64,000 bases of DNA from Methylobacillus flagellatus_A (GTDB lineage: Bacteria > Pseudomonadota > Gammaproteobacteria > Burkholderiales > Methylophilaceae), in NCBI RefSeq assembly GCF_031344055.1, contig NZ_JADBEN010000006.1, one strand, 5' to 3'. Below, piece after piece: positions 43,693 through 52,698 of this stretch. The notes under the pieces were generated by a model. It was not told the origin of the DNA. It saw nothing but the letters and a program-made list of their open reading frames with translations, and searched no databases. Position 1 is the stretch's first letter. Each line of letters begins with the position of its first letter. The translations under genes were made by a program, and so were the position numbers.

Positions 43693-44015
43693 CGCTTATC
43701 CTTCTATCCGTGGCAGGATTCTACCGGTTCAAGTTTTGTAAATGACACAGTTTTTTCATCTTACATGGCGCCGCCGTGCCTGTGTCAAGCGAAATGCTTT
43801 AGAGCGGCTGACAAAACTCTCCTGGCCTCGTTGCGCTGCCATACCGTACTGCTTGTGCTGTCTGCGGCAAATCGGCTAGCCAGGATTGTTTCGCTGAGTT
43901 GTGTAAGCCATTCTTGGTTGCGAATTCCTACACATGCTTCGGAATATGACGACTCTCATTTTAAAGAACGCCATGTTTACGATTATGGAATCCAGATCAA
44001 GTTTGAGGATGATGT
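43693..44015. other. Intergenic region containing a dispersed repeat
   Basis: This 323-base gap separates the small hypothetical gene from the BON gene. Positions 43804-43909 hold one copy of the ~105-bp repeat described separately. The rest is AT-rich, with probable promoter sequence before the BON gene. An open frame spanning it is explained by the repeat and has no ribosome binding site. Confidence 0.6.
43804..43909. repeat. Dispersed ~105-bp repeat, copy A
   Basis: It begins GCGGCTGACAAAACTC and ends GAGTTGTGTAAGCC; the ends are imperfect inverted repeats (11 of 13 bases). The interior shares CCGTACTGCTTG, CTGCGGCA or TTGCGGCA, and TTTCGCTGAG-like blocks with copy B at 51556-51658. It resembles a small non-autonomous or REP-like element. 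Confidence 0.75.
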
Positions 44016-44342
44016 ATGCGGTTTTTCAAGTTTTTATTGCTGATGCTGGTATTGTCTTTGCCGTTGCACAGCCGTGCCGAGGATAGCGAGTCCCTGACCA
44101 CGTATGCTGACGATTCGGCCACTACCGGCAAGGTCAAGGCTGCGCTCGCGCGCGACCAGACGTTGGATGCGCTTGATATCAAGGTGCAGTCCGACGACCT
44201 CGGTGCGGTGCATTTGAGCGGCACCGCGCGGTCGCAAGCCGAGGTGAGCCAGGCGGCAATAGTGGCGCGCAGCGTGAGCGGTGTGGTGTCGGTGCAGAAC
44301 GATATCGTCATCGACAGCCCGGACGATCCCAGGAAGAAGTAG
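44016..44342 (+). CDS. BON domain-containing periplasmic protein
   Basis: The 108-residue protein has a signal peptide (MRFFKFLLLMLVLSLPLHSR, cleavage near SRA) and one BON domain (VKAALARDQTLDALDIKVQS, VHLSGTARSQAEV, GVVSVQNDI). BON domains, as in OsmY, bind phospholipid membranes and are often stress-induced. The stop is followed by a perfect 15-bp palindrome (44343-44357) without a T-tract. Confidence 0.9.
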   Translation: MRFFKFLLLMLVLSLPLHSRAEDSESLTTYADDSATTGKVKAALARDQTLDALDIKVQSDDLGAVHLSGTARSQAEVSQAAIVARSVSGVVSVQNDIVIDSPDDPRKK

Positions 44343-44514
44343 CGGCATGGCATGCCGTTCGAGGTTAGAATACGCGGGTTAGTGCCGTGAATAAGGCAGT
44401 AAGCCTGCATGCAGGCCGATGAGCCGTCATTGACCCAGTGTGACTCTGCCGATATAGATTGGGCGCACTAACTTCCCACCTACATATCAAAACAGGCTGA
44501 CATGCGCAGCCGTT

Positions 44515-45162
44515 TTACTGCTGTGCGGTTAGCAGCCTGGCGGCAAGCCCGATGAAGACGACCCCTGCAATCCTGTTCATGTTCCTGACCGCCTTGGGCG
44601 AGCGTTGCAGCCAACGGCTGAGTCGGCCAGCGGTATAGGCGACCAGGCTGAAGATGAGCAGCGTGGTGATCATGAACAGCGCGCCTAGCTGTAATATCTG
44701 CAGAGGCGCAGGCCCGGCGCCATCCTTGACGAATTGCGGCAGGAAAGCCAGGAAGAACAACGCCACTTTGGGGTTGGTGACGTTCATGAGGATGCCGCGC
44801 TGATAAAGCCCTTTGTCGAGCCCGATAGTGTCCTGGTCGGGGCGAGCCGTGCCTTCGTCGTCGGGCGATGCGCCTATGCCTGAGGTGAACGCGCCGTAGG
44901 CAAGGTAAAGCAAATAGGCGGCTCCCACGATCTTGAGCGCGGCAAAGGCGGCGGCCGATGCCTGGAAAATGGCGGCGATGCCAAATGCGACGGCGGCGGT
45001 GTGCACGACCAGGCCGGTGCACAGCCCAAGCGTCACCGCAATGCCCTTGCGCGCGCCGCCGGCAGCCGATTGCATCAGGACGAACATATTGTCCGGGCCG
45101 GGCGCCAAGGCAAGCACCGCCGATACCGCGACGAATTGCAATGCCGTGTCGATTGAAACCAT
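44515..45162 (-). CDS. LysE family exporter
   Basis: The 215-residue protein has six predicted helices. The start VSIDTALQFVAVSAVLALAPGPDNMFVLMQSAAGGARKG has the LysE/RhtB signature (P-G-P-x near residue 22). INGMT-type sequence (GILMNVTNPKVALFFLAFLPQF) follows. Such proteins export amino acids or related compounds. The ATG at 45162 is preferred because AAAGGAA lies 7 bases before it. Confidence 0.9.
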   Translation of the reverse strand: MVSIDTALQFVAVSAVLALAPGPDNMFVLMQSAAGGARKGIAVTLGLCTGLVVHTAAVAFGIAAIFQASAAAFAALKIVGAAYLLYLAYGAFTSGIGASPDDEGTARPDQDTIGLDKGLYQRGILMNVTNPKVALFFLAFLPQFVKDGAGPAPLQILQLGALFMITTLLIFSLVAYTAGRLSRWLQRSPKAVRNMNRIAGVVFIGLAARLLTAQQ

Positions 45163-45181
45163 GCCAATTCCTTTAAGAACT

Positions 45182-45262
45182 GCGAACAAAACTCTCCGGG
45201 CGTGTCGCTTACCTTATCGTTCGCTTTACTGCCTGCGGCAACCCCCTTGCCAACCCCAGCAT
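45182..45262. repeat. Dispersed repeat, degenerate copy C
   Basis: AACAAAACTCTCC followed downstream by TACTGCCTGCGGCAA parallels the left half of copies A and B. The right half has diverged or been lost. It lies just upstream of the LysE-type gene. Confidence 0.45.
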
Positions 45263-45328
45263 AACCCCGCCGGGGAAGGTTGTCCAAGGCCGCGCCCGGC
45301 GGCATGGCCCGGCCAGGGTTAGCCGCGG

Positions 45329-46789
45329 TTATTTCGAGGCGACGACCGGCGCAGCCTCCCAGCTGCCGCCCAGCGCGCGGATCAGGTTGACCGTGGCGCG
45401 GGCGCGTTCGCCGTCGAGTTGCAGGGTGACGCGCTTTTGCTGCAGCAAGCTGCGGTCCGCATCAATTACTTCCAAGTAGCTCACCAGGCCTTCTCGATAG
45501 CGGCTTTGCGCGAGGTGGCTGGCGCGTTGCGACGAGGCGACGGCCGTGTCCTGCACTTCGGACTGGTTGTCGAGGATGCGCAGGCTGGCCAGGTTGTCCT
45601 CGACCTCGCCAAAGGCGTTGAGCACGGTCTGCCGGTATTTGGCGACGTCTTCTTCGTAGACGGCGCGTGCGCGTTCCAGCCCGGCTTCGCGGCGGCCGCC
45701 GTCAAAGATCGGCATCGAGAGCATGGTGCCGATCAAGGGGCCGAGCAGGAAGGTGCGGTTGGACCATTCGAACAGGCTGCCCAGCTCGGAGGATTCGTAA
45801 CCGAGCGCGCCGGTGATGTTGAGGCGCGGGAAATAGGCCGCCTTGGCGACGCCGATGCGGGCGTTCGCCGCCGCCATCGCGCGCTCGGCGGCTGCGATGT
45901 CAGGCCGGCGCTCCAGCAACGAGGACGGCAGGCCTGCGGGCACGTTGATGCTGATGCGTTGCAACGGAAGCGCTGCGAGGCTGAATTCCGCCGGGGATTT
46001 GCCCAGCAGGATGGCGAGGGCGTGTTCGGCAATCGCGCGGCGGCGCGTCACGCCCAGTTCCTCCGAGCGCGCGGCCGCGAGTTCGGTCTTGGCGCGCGCC
46101 AGCTCCAGCTCGCTGATGTCGCCGGCGTCGTAGCGGTGCTGCGTCAGCTGCACGGTCTGCTCGCGCAGCTTGACGGTGTGCTGGTAGATATCACGCTCGG
46201 CATCCAGCTCGCGGATGGTGAAGTATTGCTGCGCCACATCCGCCTGCAGGGATAGCAGGACCGAGCGCAGCAGGGCGGCGCTCTGTTCCGCATCGGCCTG
46301 GGCGGCGTTGACCAGCGAGGATACGCGGCCGAACAGGTCTGCCTCATAGGCGAACTGCGCCTGCGCGCGCCACAATGTCTGTTCGCTGCCGTTCTCGGTG
46401 CGCTGGGCATCTGGAGATACGCGTTGATGCCCTGGGCTGATGCCGCCGCTCAGTTGCGGGTAGCGGTTGGAACGCTCGTCCTTGAACAAGGCGCGCGATT
46501 GCGCCAGCCTGGCGGTGGCGGCCTGCAGGTTCTGGTTGGCAGCCAAGGCCTCGTCCTCCAGGTTGTCCAGGGTGAGGTCGTTGAAGACCTGCCACCACTG
46601 GCCGCGGTGGTTGAGTTCCGCCGGCTCGGCAGTCTTCCACTGGCTCGACTGTTCTCCAATCGCATGAAGGGAGGCTTCCTTGAATTGCGCCGGCGTTGCC
46701 ACCTGGGGCTTCTCGTAGACCGGGGCAACTGAGCATGCCGCCAGCAGCAGCGTCGCGGTCAATAGCGATAATGTCTTGGTCGGTTTCAT
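45329..46789 (-). CDS. RND efflux outer-membrane lipoprotein (NodT/OprM family)
   Basis: The 486-residue protein has a lipoprotein signal (LLLAACSVAP, Cys19). Two OEP repeats form the trimeric beta-barrel and periplasmic tunnel. LERRPDIAAAERAMAAANARIGVAKAAYFP is the family signature; the shorter copy RAQAQFAYEADLFGRVSSLV lies in the first half. It is the last of three tripartite-pump genes and starts 10 bases after the pump gene ends. Confidence 0.95.
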   Translation of the reverse strand: MKPTKTLSLLTATLLLAACSVAPVYEKPQVATPAQFKEASLHAIGEQSSQWKTAEPAELNHRGQWWQVFNDLTLDNLEDEALAANQNLQAATARLAQSRALFKDERSNRYPQLSGGISPGHQRVSPDAQRTENGSEQTLWRAQAQFAYEADLFGRVSSLVNAAQADAEQSAALLRSVLLSLQADVAQQYFTIRELDAERDIYQHTVKLREQTVQLTQHRYDAGDISELELARAKTELAAARSEELGVTRRRAIAEHALAILLGKSPAEFSLAALPLQRISINVPAGLPSSLLERRPDIAAAERAMAAANARIGVAKAAYFPRLNITGALGYESSELGSLFEWSNRTFLLGPLIGTMLSMPIFDGGRREAGLERARAVYEEDVAKYRQTVLNAFGEVEDNLASLRILDNQSEVQDTAVASSQRASHLAQSRYREGLVSYLEVIDADRSLLQQKRVTLQLDGERARATVNLIRALGGSWEAAPVVASK

Positions 46790-46799
46790 GGTGTGCTTC

Positions 46800-49700
46800 C
46801 TATATCAAATGGCTGGCGGCTGGGCCGGCGACATGGGGTTTGTGCTCGGTGGCCGAATGCAGCTGGCGGCCTCCGCTCAGCTTGCGCAGCAGCACATAGA
46901 ACACGGGCGTGAGGAACAGGCCGAACAGCGTCACGCCCAGCATGCCGAAGAACACGGCGATGCCCATGGCGTAGCGCATTTCCGAACCCGCGCCGCTGGA
47001 AGTCACCAGCGGCACCACGCCCATGATGAAGGCGATGGAGGTCATGAGGATGGGGCGCAAACGCAAGCGGCTGGCCTCGATCGCGGCCTTGACGATGCTG
47101 CTGCCTTGCAGCTCCAGCTCGCGCGCAAACTCGACGATGAGGATGGCGTTCTTCGCGGAAAGCCCCACCAGCACCATCAGCCCGATCTGGGTGAAGATGT
47201 TGTTATCGCCCTTGGTCAGCCAGACGCCCGTGAGCGCAGCCAGGATGCTCATCGGCACGATGAGGATCACTGCGAGCGGCAAGGCCAGGCTCTCGTACAG
47301 CGCCGCCAGCACCAGGAACACCAGCAGCACGCTGATCGGGAACACCCAGACGCCGGCATTGCCCGCGAGGATCTGCTGGTAGGTCAGGTCAGTCCACTCG
47401 AACTTGATGCCGGGTGGCAGGGTCTGCGCGGCTATCCTTTCCACTGCCGCCTGGGCCTGCCCGGTGGAATAGCCGGGCGCCGGCCCGCCGTTGATGTCGG
47501 CGGCGGTATAGCCGTTATAGCGCACCACCATTTCCGGGCCGTAGGTGGGCGTCACCTTGACCAGCGAGGACAACGGCACCATGTCGCCCGCCATGTTGCG
47601 GGTTTTCAGTTGCAGGATGTCCTCGGCCTTGGCGCGGTAGGGCGCGTCGGCTTGCGCGCGCACCTGGAACACGCGGCCGAAGCGGTTGAAGTCGTTGATG
47701 TAGAGCGAGCCGAGGTAGATCTGCATGGTGTCGAACACCTCGGTCACCGGCACGCCCAATTGCTTGGCCTTGGCACGGTCCAGGTCCACGTTGAGTTGCG
47801 GCACGTTGATCTGGTAGTTGGTGAACATGGGCCCCAGTTCCGGCGCCTTGGAAGCCTCGGCGACGAAGGCGTTCACCGCCTTGTCCAGCTCGGCATAGCC
47901 GAGCGCGCCCCTGTCCTCGATCTGCAGCTTGAAGCCGCCGATGGTGCCCAGGCCCATGACCGGGGGCGGCGGGAACACGGCGATATAGGCGTCCTGGATC
48001 TGGCCGAATTTCTCGTTCAGAGATTGCGCGATCGCGGCGGCCGACAATTCCTTGCCTTTGCGTTCGTTGAACGGCTTCAGCGGCGTAAAGACAATGCCGG
48101 CGCTTGAACTGTTGGTGAAGCCGTTGATCGAGAGGCCGGGGAAGGCGACCGCGTTTTCCACGCCGGGCTGCTGCAATGCGATCTCGCTCATGCGGCGGAT
48201 GACTTCCTCCGTGCGTTCCAGCGAGGCGCCGCTAGGTAGTTGGGCGAAGCCCACCAGGTATTGCTTGTCCTGCGCCGGCACGAAGCCGCCGGGCACGATC
48301 AGGGAGACGCCCACGGTCAGGCCGAGCAGCACGGCATAGACGCCCATGGCTGCGCCTTTATGGTTGATGATGCCCTTGACGCCCTTGCCGTAGTTGTCGG
48401 AGGCGCGGCTGAACAGGTTGTTGAACCTGGCAAAGAAGCCGCCCAGCCAGCGGTCCATGAAGCGCGTGAGCCAGTCCTTCTTGTCGCCGTGGCCCTTGAG
48501 CAGCATGGCGGACAGGGCGGGGGACAAGGTCAGGGAATTGAACGCCGAGATCACGGTGGAAATGGCGATGGTCATGGCGAACTGCTTGTAGAACTGCCCG
48601 GTAAGGCCGGTCATGAACGCCAACGGCACGAACACCGCGATCAGGGTCAGCGCGATGGCGATGATGGGCCCGCTTACCTCGCGCATGGCCTGGTAGGTGG
48701 CGTCGCGCGGGCTCAGGCCCGATTCGATGTTGCGCTCGACGTTTTCCACCACGACGATGGCGTCATCCACCACGATGCCGATCGCCAGCACCATGCCGAA
48801 CAGCGACAGCGCGTTGATGGAGTAACCGAACGCCAGCATCAGCGAGAAAGTGCCGATGATGGAGACCGGGACCGCCAGCAAAGGGATGATGGACGCGCGC
48901 CAGGTCTGCAGGAACAGGATCACCACCAGCACCACCAGCGCGATCGCTTCCAGCAACGTGGTCACCACGGCGCGGATGCTGGAGCGCACGAACTGCGTCG
49001 GGTCGTAGACGATATGGTATTCCACGGATTCGGGGAAATCGGCGGCCAGTTCCTTCATGGTGGCGCGCACCGCATCGGAAATCGCCAGCGCGTTGGCGCC
49101 GGGCGCCTGGAAGATCGGGATGGCGACCGCGGGCTTGTTGTCCAGCAGCGAGCGCAGGCCATACTCGGAAGCGGCAAGCTCGATGCGCGCCACGTCGGAC
49201 AGGCGCGTGATGGCGCCGTCGGCGGAAGTCTTGAGGATGATCGCGGAAAATTCCTCCTCGGTCTTGAGACGGCCCTGCGCATTGACCGACAGTTGCAGCG
49301 GCACATTATTGGGAGACGCTCCGATCACGCCGGCCGCCACCTGCACGTTCTGCTCGCGGATCGCCTGCACCACGTCGGATGCGGTCATGCCGCGCTGGGC
49401 GACTTTTTGCGGGTCGAGCCAGACGCGCATGGCGTAGTTGCCGGAGCCGAACAGGCCGACCTCGCCCACGCCCTGGATGCGCGCCAGCCTATCCTTGACG
49501 TTGATCACGGCATAGTTGCGCAAATAGGTCATGTCGTAGCGGTTGTCCGGCGAGGCCAGGTGCACCACCATGGTGAGGGTGGGCGAGCTTTTCAGCGTGG
49601 TGAGGCCCAGCCGCTGCACGTCGGGCGGCAGCCTGGGCAACGCCTGGTTGACGCGGTTCTGCACCAGTTGCTGCGCCTTGTCCGGGTCCACGCCGAGCTT

Positions 49701-49988
49701 GAAGTTGACGGTGATGGTCAGGTTGCCGTCGCTGTTGGCCTGCGACTGCATGTAGATCATGTCTTCCACGCCGTTGATGGATTCCTCAAGCGGCGAGGCC
49801 ACCGTCTCGGCGATCACCTTGGGGTTGGCGCCGGGGTATTGCGCGCGTACCACCACGGAAGGCGGTACGACTTCGGGATATTCCGAGATGGGCAGCTGGA
49901 ACATGGCCAGCGCCCCGCCCAGCAAGATGAGCATCGACAGCACGCCCGCAAAGATCGGGCGGTCGATGAAGAATTTTGAGATATTCAT
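46800..49988 (-). CDS. RND multidrug efflux pump, HAE-1 (AcrB/MexF-like)
   Basis: The 1062-residue inner-membrane pump has 12 helices and two large periplasmic loops. MNISKFFIDRPIFAGVLSML is the family start. The proton-relay Asp pair lies in GIVVDDAIVVVENVERN (helix 4), and the Lys of helix 10 lies in LVGLSAKNAILIVEFA. NISKFFIDRP and the adaptor sequence are closer to the MexF/BpeF type than to AcrB, although this is a judgement by eye. The substrates are unknown. It lies downstream of the adaptor gene with a 269-bp inverted-repeat element between them. Confidence 0.95.
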   Translation of the reverse strand: MNISKFFIDRPIFAGVLSMLILLGGALAMFQLPISEYPEVVPPSVVVRAQYPGANPKVIAETVASPLEESINGVEDMIYMQSQANSDGNLTITVNFKLGVDPDKAQQLVQNRVNQALPRLPPDVQRLGLTTLKSSPTLTMVVHLASPDNRYDMTYLRNYAVINVKDRLARIQGVGEVGLFGSGNYAMRVWLDPQKVAQRGMTASDVVQAIREQNVQVAAGVIGASPNNVPLQLSVNAQGRLKTEEEFSAIILKTSADGAITRLSDVARIELAASEYGLRSLLDNKPAVAIPIFQAPGANALAISDAVRATMKELAADFPESVEYHIVYDPTQFVRSSIRAVVTTLLEAIALVVLVVILFLQTWRASIIPLLAVPVSIIGTFSLMLAFGYSINALSLFGMVLAIGIVVDDAIVVVENVERNIESGLSPRDATYQAMREVSGPIIAIALTLIAVFVPLAFMTGLTGQFYKQFAMTIAISTVISAFNSLTLSPALSAMLLKGHGDKKDWLTRFMDRWLGGFFARFNNLFSRASDNYGKGVKGIINHKGAAMGVYAVLLGLTVGVSLIVPGGFVPAQDKQYLVGFAQLPSGASLERTEEVIRRMSEIALQQPGVENAVAFPGLSINGFTNSSSAGIVFTPLKPFNERKGKELSAAAIAQSLNEKFGQIQDAYIAVFPPPPVMGLGTIGGFKLQIEDRGALGYAELDKAVNAFVAEASKAPELGPMFTNYQINVPQLNVDLDRAKAKQLGVPVTEVFDTMQIYLGSLYINDFNRFGRVFQVRAQADAPYRAKAEDILQLKTRNMAGDMVPLSSLVKVTPTYGPEMVVRYNGYTAADINGGPAPGYSTGQAQAAVERIAAQTLPPGIKFEWTDLTYQQILAGNAGVWVFPISVLLVFLVLAALYESLALPLAVILIVPMSILAALTGVWLTKGDNNIFTQIGLMVLVGLSAKNAILIVEFARELELQGSSIVKAAIEASRLRLRPILMTSIAFIMGVVPLVTSSGAGSEMRYAMGIAVFFGMLGVTLFGLFLTPVFYVLLRKLSGGRQLHSATEHKPHVAGPAASHLI

Positions 49989-50010
49989 TTGTAAGTTCTC
50001 CCTAAGATTT

Positions 50011-50279
50011 AGAGCCTGTTCATCCTCTTTTTATAGGGGACGCATGGTTTCAAAGCGTGCCCGATCAAGGCGCAGGCCGCAGGCGATGCTTATTGCCTCG
50101 CCAAGGTCTGGAACGCAGAGCGGGTGCGGTTTGAAGCCATGCCCTGTGGGTTGTCCCGCCAGCATAGTCGCTGCGTCGTTGCAAATCCTCGCCGGGCAAC
50201 GGCCCGACTGTGGTTTTCGCCTTGCATCGCCGGCCCTGGCGGGACAACGTACCCTGTGAAAAGAGGATGAATAGGCTCT
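50011..50279. mobile_element. Small element with 21-bp terminal inverted repeats (MITE-like)
   Basis: The left end AGAGCCTGTTCATCCTCTTTT (50011-50031) matches the inverted right end (50259-50279) at 20 of 21 positions. No transposase gene is present in the 269 bases. Inside, TTGTCCCGCCAG and CTGGCGGGACAA form a second 12-bp inverted pair. The flanking bases read TTA on the left and TCA on the right if the ends are GAGCC/GGCTC, which fits a T-N-A type target. It lies between the RND adaptor and pump genes and touches the adaptor stop codon. Confidence 0.7.
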
Positions 50280-51517
50280 CATGCGTTGACGGCCTTTTGC
50301 TGTTTATTGGGGAGGCTGCGGATCGTGTGGATGGCTTCCTCTGCCCGGACCTGGGCCAGGGGCGATTCGCTGCCGGGCATGGCGACCAGGTGCGGGCTGA
50401 CCTGGCTGCCGGGACGCACGCGTTGCAGGCCATTGACCACGATGCGTTCGTCAGGCTGCAGCCCGCTTTCCACCACGCGCAGCTCGCCATGGGCCGCGCC
50501 TAACCGTATTTCGCGGTAATTGGCCTGGTTCTGCGCATCGACCACTAGCACGTAGCGCTTGTCCTGGTCGGTGCCCACGGCTTTCTCGTCTATCAGTAAT
50601 GCCGGGTGGGTGCTGCCGCTGCCCAGCCTGACGCGCGCATACAACCCTGGCAGCAAGTCGCCCTTGCGGTTCTCGAACACGGCGCGCACGCGGATGGTGC
50701 CCGATGCGGTGTCGAGGCGGTTATCGACCGAGCCGATGCGGCCTTCGCGGCTGTAGCCGTCCTCGTTCGCCAGGCCCAGCAATACCTTGAGCTGGCTGGT
50801 GTGCCCGGGCTGGATGAATTTCAGGTAGCTTTGCTCGTCCACCTCGAGCGCCGCATAGATGTTGTCGGTAGATACCAGCGTGGTGAGCGGCGTGGAGCTG
50901 GCGCCCGCGGAGACGATATTGCCCAGCGTCACCTCGGCGCGCGAAATCCGGCCGGATACAGGTGCCGTGATGCGGCTGTATTCCAGGTTGAGGCGGGCAG
51001 TCTGCAATGCGGCCTGTGCTGCCAGCAATGCGGCTTTCGCCTCCAGCGCCGCGTTGCGCTTTTCCTCGAAGTCGCGGCGGGCAATGGCGTTGTCGCCGAT
51101 CAGGCGTTCTGCGCGTTCCAGGTCGTGGCTGGTGTAGTCGAGCCGCGCCTCGGCGCCGCTCAGCTGGGCCTGGGCACGCGCGACTTCCGCCTCGAACGGC
51201 CGCGGGTCTATGGTGAACAGCACATCGCCTTTCTTCACCAGGTCGCCGTCCTTGAAATGGATCTTGGTCAGCGTGCCGGAAACCAGGGGGCGGATTTCAA
51301 CACGCTCGACCGCTTCCAGCCGGCCGGAGTAGTCCTGCCAGTCGGTGATGTCCTGTTGCGCGACAGCCGCAACGTCCACGGTAACGGCATTGCTGGCGAC
51401 AGCAGTGTCGGCCTGGGCTTCGTGGCTGGCTGGCGACCACAAGATGACGCCGCCCGAGATTGCCAGGGCCGCCGCCAGTAGGGCGGCGAATTTCTTTTGT
51501 TGGAGTGGTTTAGACAT
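50279..51517 (-). CDS. RND efflux periplasmic adaptor subunit (HlyD/MexE family)
   Basis: The 412-residue protein has an N-terminal hydrophobic signal/anchor (KKFAALLAAALAISGGVILW) without a lipobox. The lipoyl half-motifs follow (VEIRPLVSGTLTKIHFKDGD and ITAPVSGRISRAEVTLGNIV), with a helical hairpin between them and beta-barrel domains after. It links the inner-membrane pump to the outer-membrane channel. The start at 51517 has GAGGAAC before it. It is first in the efflux operon. The stop codon borders the inverted-repeat element. Confidence 0.94.
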   Translation of the reverse strand: MSKPLQQKKFAALLAAALAISGGVILWSPASHEAQADTAVASNAVTVDVAAVAQQDITDWQDYSGRLEAVERVEIRPLVSGTLTKIHFKDGDLVKKGDVLFTIDPRPFEAEVARAQAQLSGAEARLDYTSHDLERAERLIGDNAIARRDFEEKRNAALEAKAALLAAQAALQTARLNLEYSRITAPVSGRISRAEVTLGNIVSAGASSTPLTTLVSTDNIYAALEVDEQSYLKFIQPGHTSQLKVLLGLANEDGYSREGRIGSVDNRLDTASGTIRVRAVFENRKGDLLPGLYARVRLGSGSTHPALLIDEKAVGTDQDKRYVLVVDAQNQANYREIRLGAAHGELRVVESGLQPDERIVVNGLQRVRPGSQVSPHLVAMPGSESPLAQVRAEEAIHTIRSLPNKQQKAVNA

Positions 51518-51555
51518 GATGTTCCTCATCTTCAATGTTGAAATCAAAAATTAGC

Positions 51556-51658
51556 GCGGCTAACAAAACGCTCCAGCCGTTGTTGCTCTGCCGTACTGCT
51601 TGCACTGTTTGCGGCAGAGCGCCTGGCCAGGACCGCTTCGCTGAGTTCTGTCAGCCGC
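51556..51658. repeat. Dispersed ~105-bp repeat, copy B
   Basis: It begins GCGGCTAACAAAACGCTC and ends GAGTTCTGTCAGCCGC, an imperfect terminal inverted repeat. It shares CCGTACTGCTTG, GCGGCA and TTCGCTGAGTT blocks with copy A. Its right end supplies the TGA stop and the last codon or so of the esterase gene at 51651. Confidence 0.75.
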
Positions 51659-52463
51659 TGTTGATAGGTAAACCGGCGTGTCCGGCCTGGCGGCGCAGGA
51701 ACTCGACCACCTCGCGCAGCATGGGCTGATGGGCGGTCAATTCGGCGTGCTGGACGCCGGCAAAACGCGACACCTGGGTAGGGACGCCCGCCTTGATCAA
51801 GGCGCTGGCGTATTTTTCCGCCTCGATATGCAGCACGTCGCATTCGGCAGTGGCGATCATGGCGGCGGGCAGGCCGGCGAGGCGCAGCGATTCCAGCGGC
51901 GCGGCATAGGGATGCATGCGTTGCGTGCACTTGGGCAGGTATTGCCGGTAGCGTTGCGCGCATTGCGCCGCGGTGAGCTCGGATTTGAGGCTGGCGGCGT
52001 CGCCGAGCAGGGTCATGCTCGGGTCCAGCATCGGCGCGATCAGCACTTGCGCGGCAATGCTGAATTCCCCGCGGTCGCGCGCCATCATGCTCAGGCCGGC
52101 CGCGATGCTGCCGCCAGCGTCGTCCCCCGCGACCACGAGCAGCTTGGCGGCCGCGTTCAGGCGGCGAGCATTGCGTGCGGCCCATTGCGCCGCGGCGTAT
52201 GCATCTTCCGGCGCTGCGGGGAAAGGGTGCTGCGGCGCCAGGGCATAGCCGACGGAAAGGACGACGGCAGGGCAATGGTGCGCGATGAAGCTGGCGGGAA
52301 AGTCCGCATCGTCGAGGCAGCCCGCGTTGAATCCGCCGCCGTGGAAATACAGCACCAACGGCAGGTTGCCTTCCGCCTGCGCGCCACGGTACAGCCGCAC
52401 GGGGATCGCTCCCTCGGGTCCGGGGATAATGAAGTCTTCACGGGAAACGCGCGGTTCGTTCAC
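51651..52463 (-). CDS. Alpha/beta hydrolase of the HSL family with altered nucleophile
   Basis: The 270-residue protein has the oxyanion motif HGGGF (residues 41-45) and the later Asp (ATAECDVLHIEAEKYA) and His (GVQHAELTAH) of a hormone-sensitive-lipase-type triad. The nucleophile elbow reads GDDAGG instead of GDSAGG: Asp115 (codon GAC at 52119-52121) stands where Ser is expected. It may therefore be inactive as an esterase or use a different chemistry. Its final codon and stop lie in repeat copy B. Confidence 0.85.
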   Translation of the reverse strand: MNEPRVSREDFIIPGPEGAIPVRLYRGAQAEGNLPLVLYFHGGGFNAGCLDDADFPASFIAHHCPAVVLSVGYALAPQHPFPAAPEDAYAAAQWAARNARRLNAAAKLLVVAGDDAGGSIAAGLSMMARDRGEFSIAAQVLIAPMLDPSMTLLGDAASLKSELTAAQCAQRYRQYLPKCTQRMHPYAAPLESLRLAGLPAAMIATAECDVLHIEAEKYASALIKAGVPTQVSRFAGVQHAELTAHQPMLREVVEFLRRQAGHAGLPINSG

Positions 52464-52659
52464 AATCGGTCTGCATTGGCTGATATTGGATGCGACACAT
52501 TGTGATCGTTTTTGCTAATTTAATAATCTACATAAATGTGGAAACACTATTCGTAATTCGCAAACAATGGGATCCAGCGCGCGGGACGTACGGCCAATAC
52601 CGTAAAAAATTGCATGAAAACAACCACACGGATGAGTTTTCCCGATTTATTGATTACAA

Positions 52660-52680
52660 TGGGAACTGATTCTTATTTCC
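52660..52680. promoter_or_regulatory. Candidate Fur-like site upstream of the sigma factor gene
   Basis: GGGAACTGATTCTTATTTCC lies 19-39 bases before the sigma factor ATG and partly matches the Fur consensus (TGAT, then TTATT). The match is incomplete. The support is mainly context: the downstream genes are of the iron-uptake FecI/FecR/FecA type. Confidence 0.3.
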
Positions 52681-52698
52681 AATCGTGAACCTGTCCTG

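Noticed and set aside
43765..44043. 92-residue open frame upstream of the BON gene
   Set aside because: It is produced by the dispersed repeat copy A and has no start signal.
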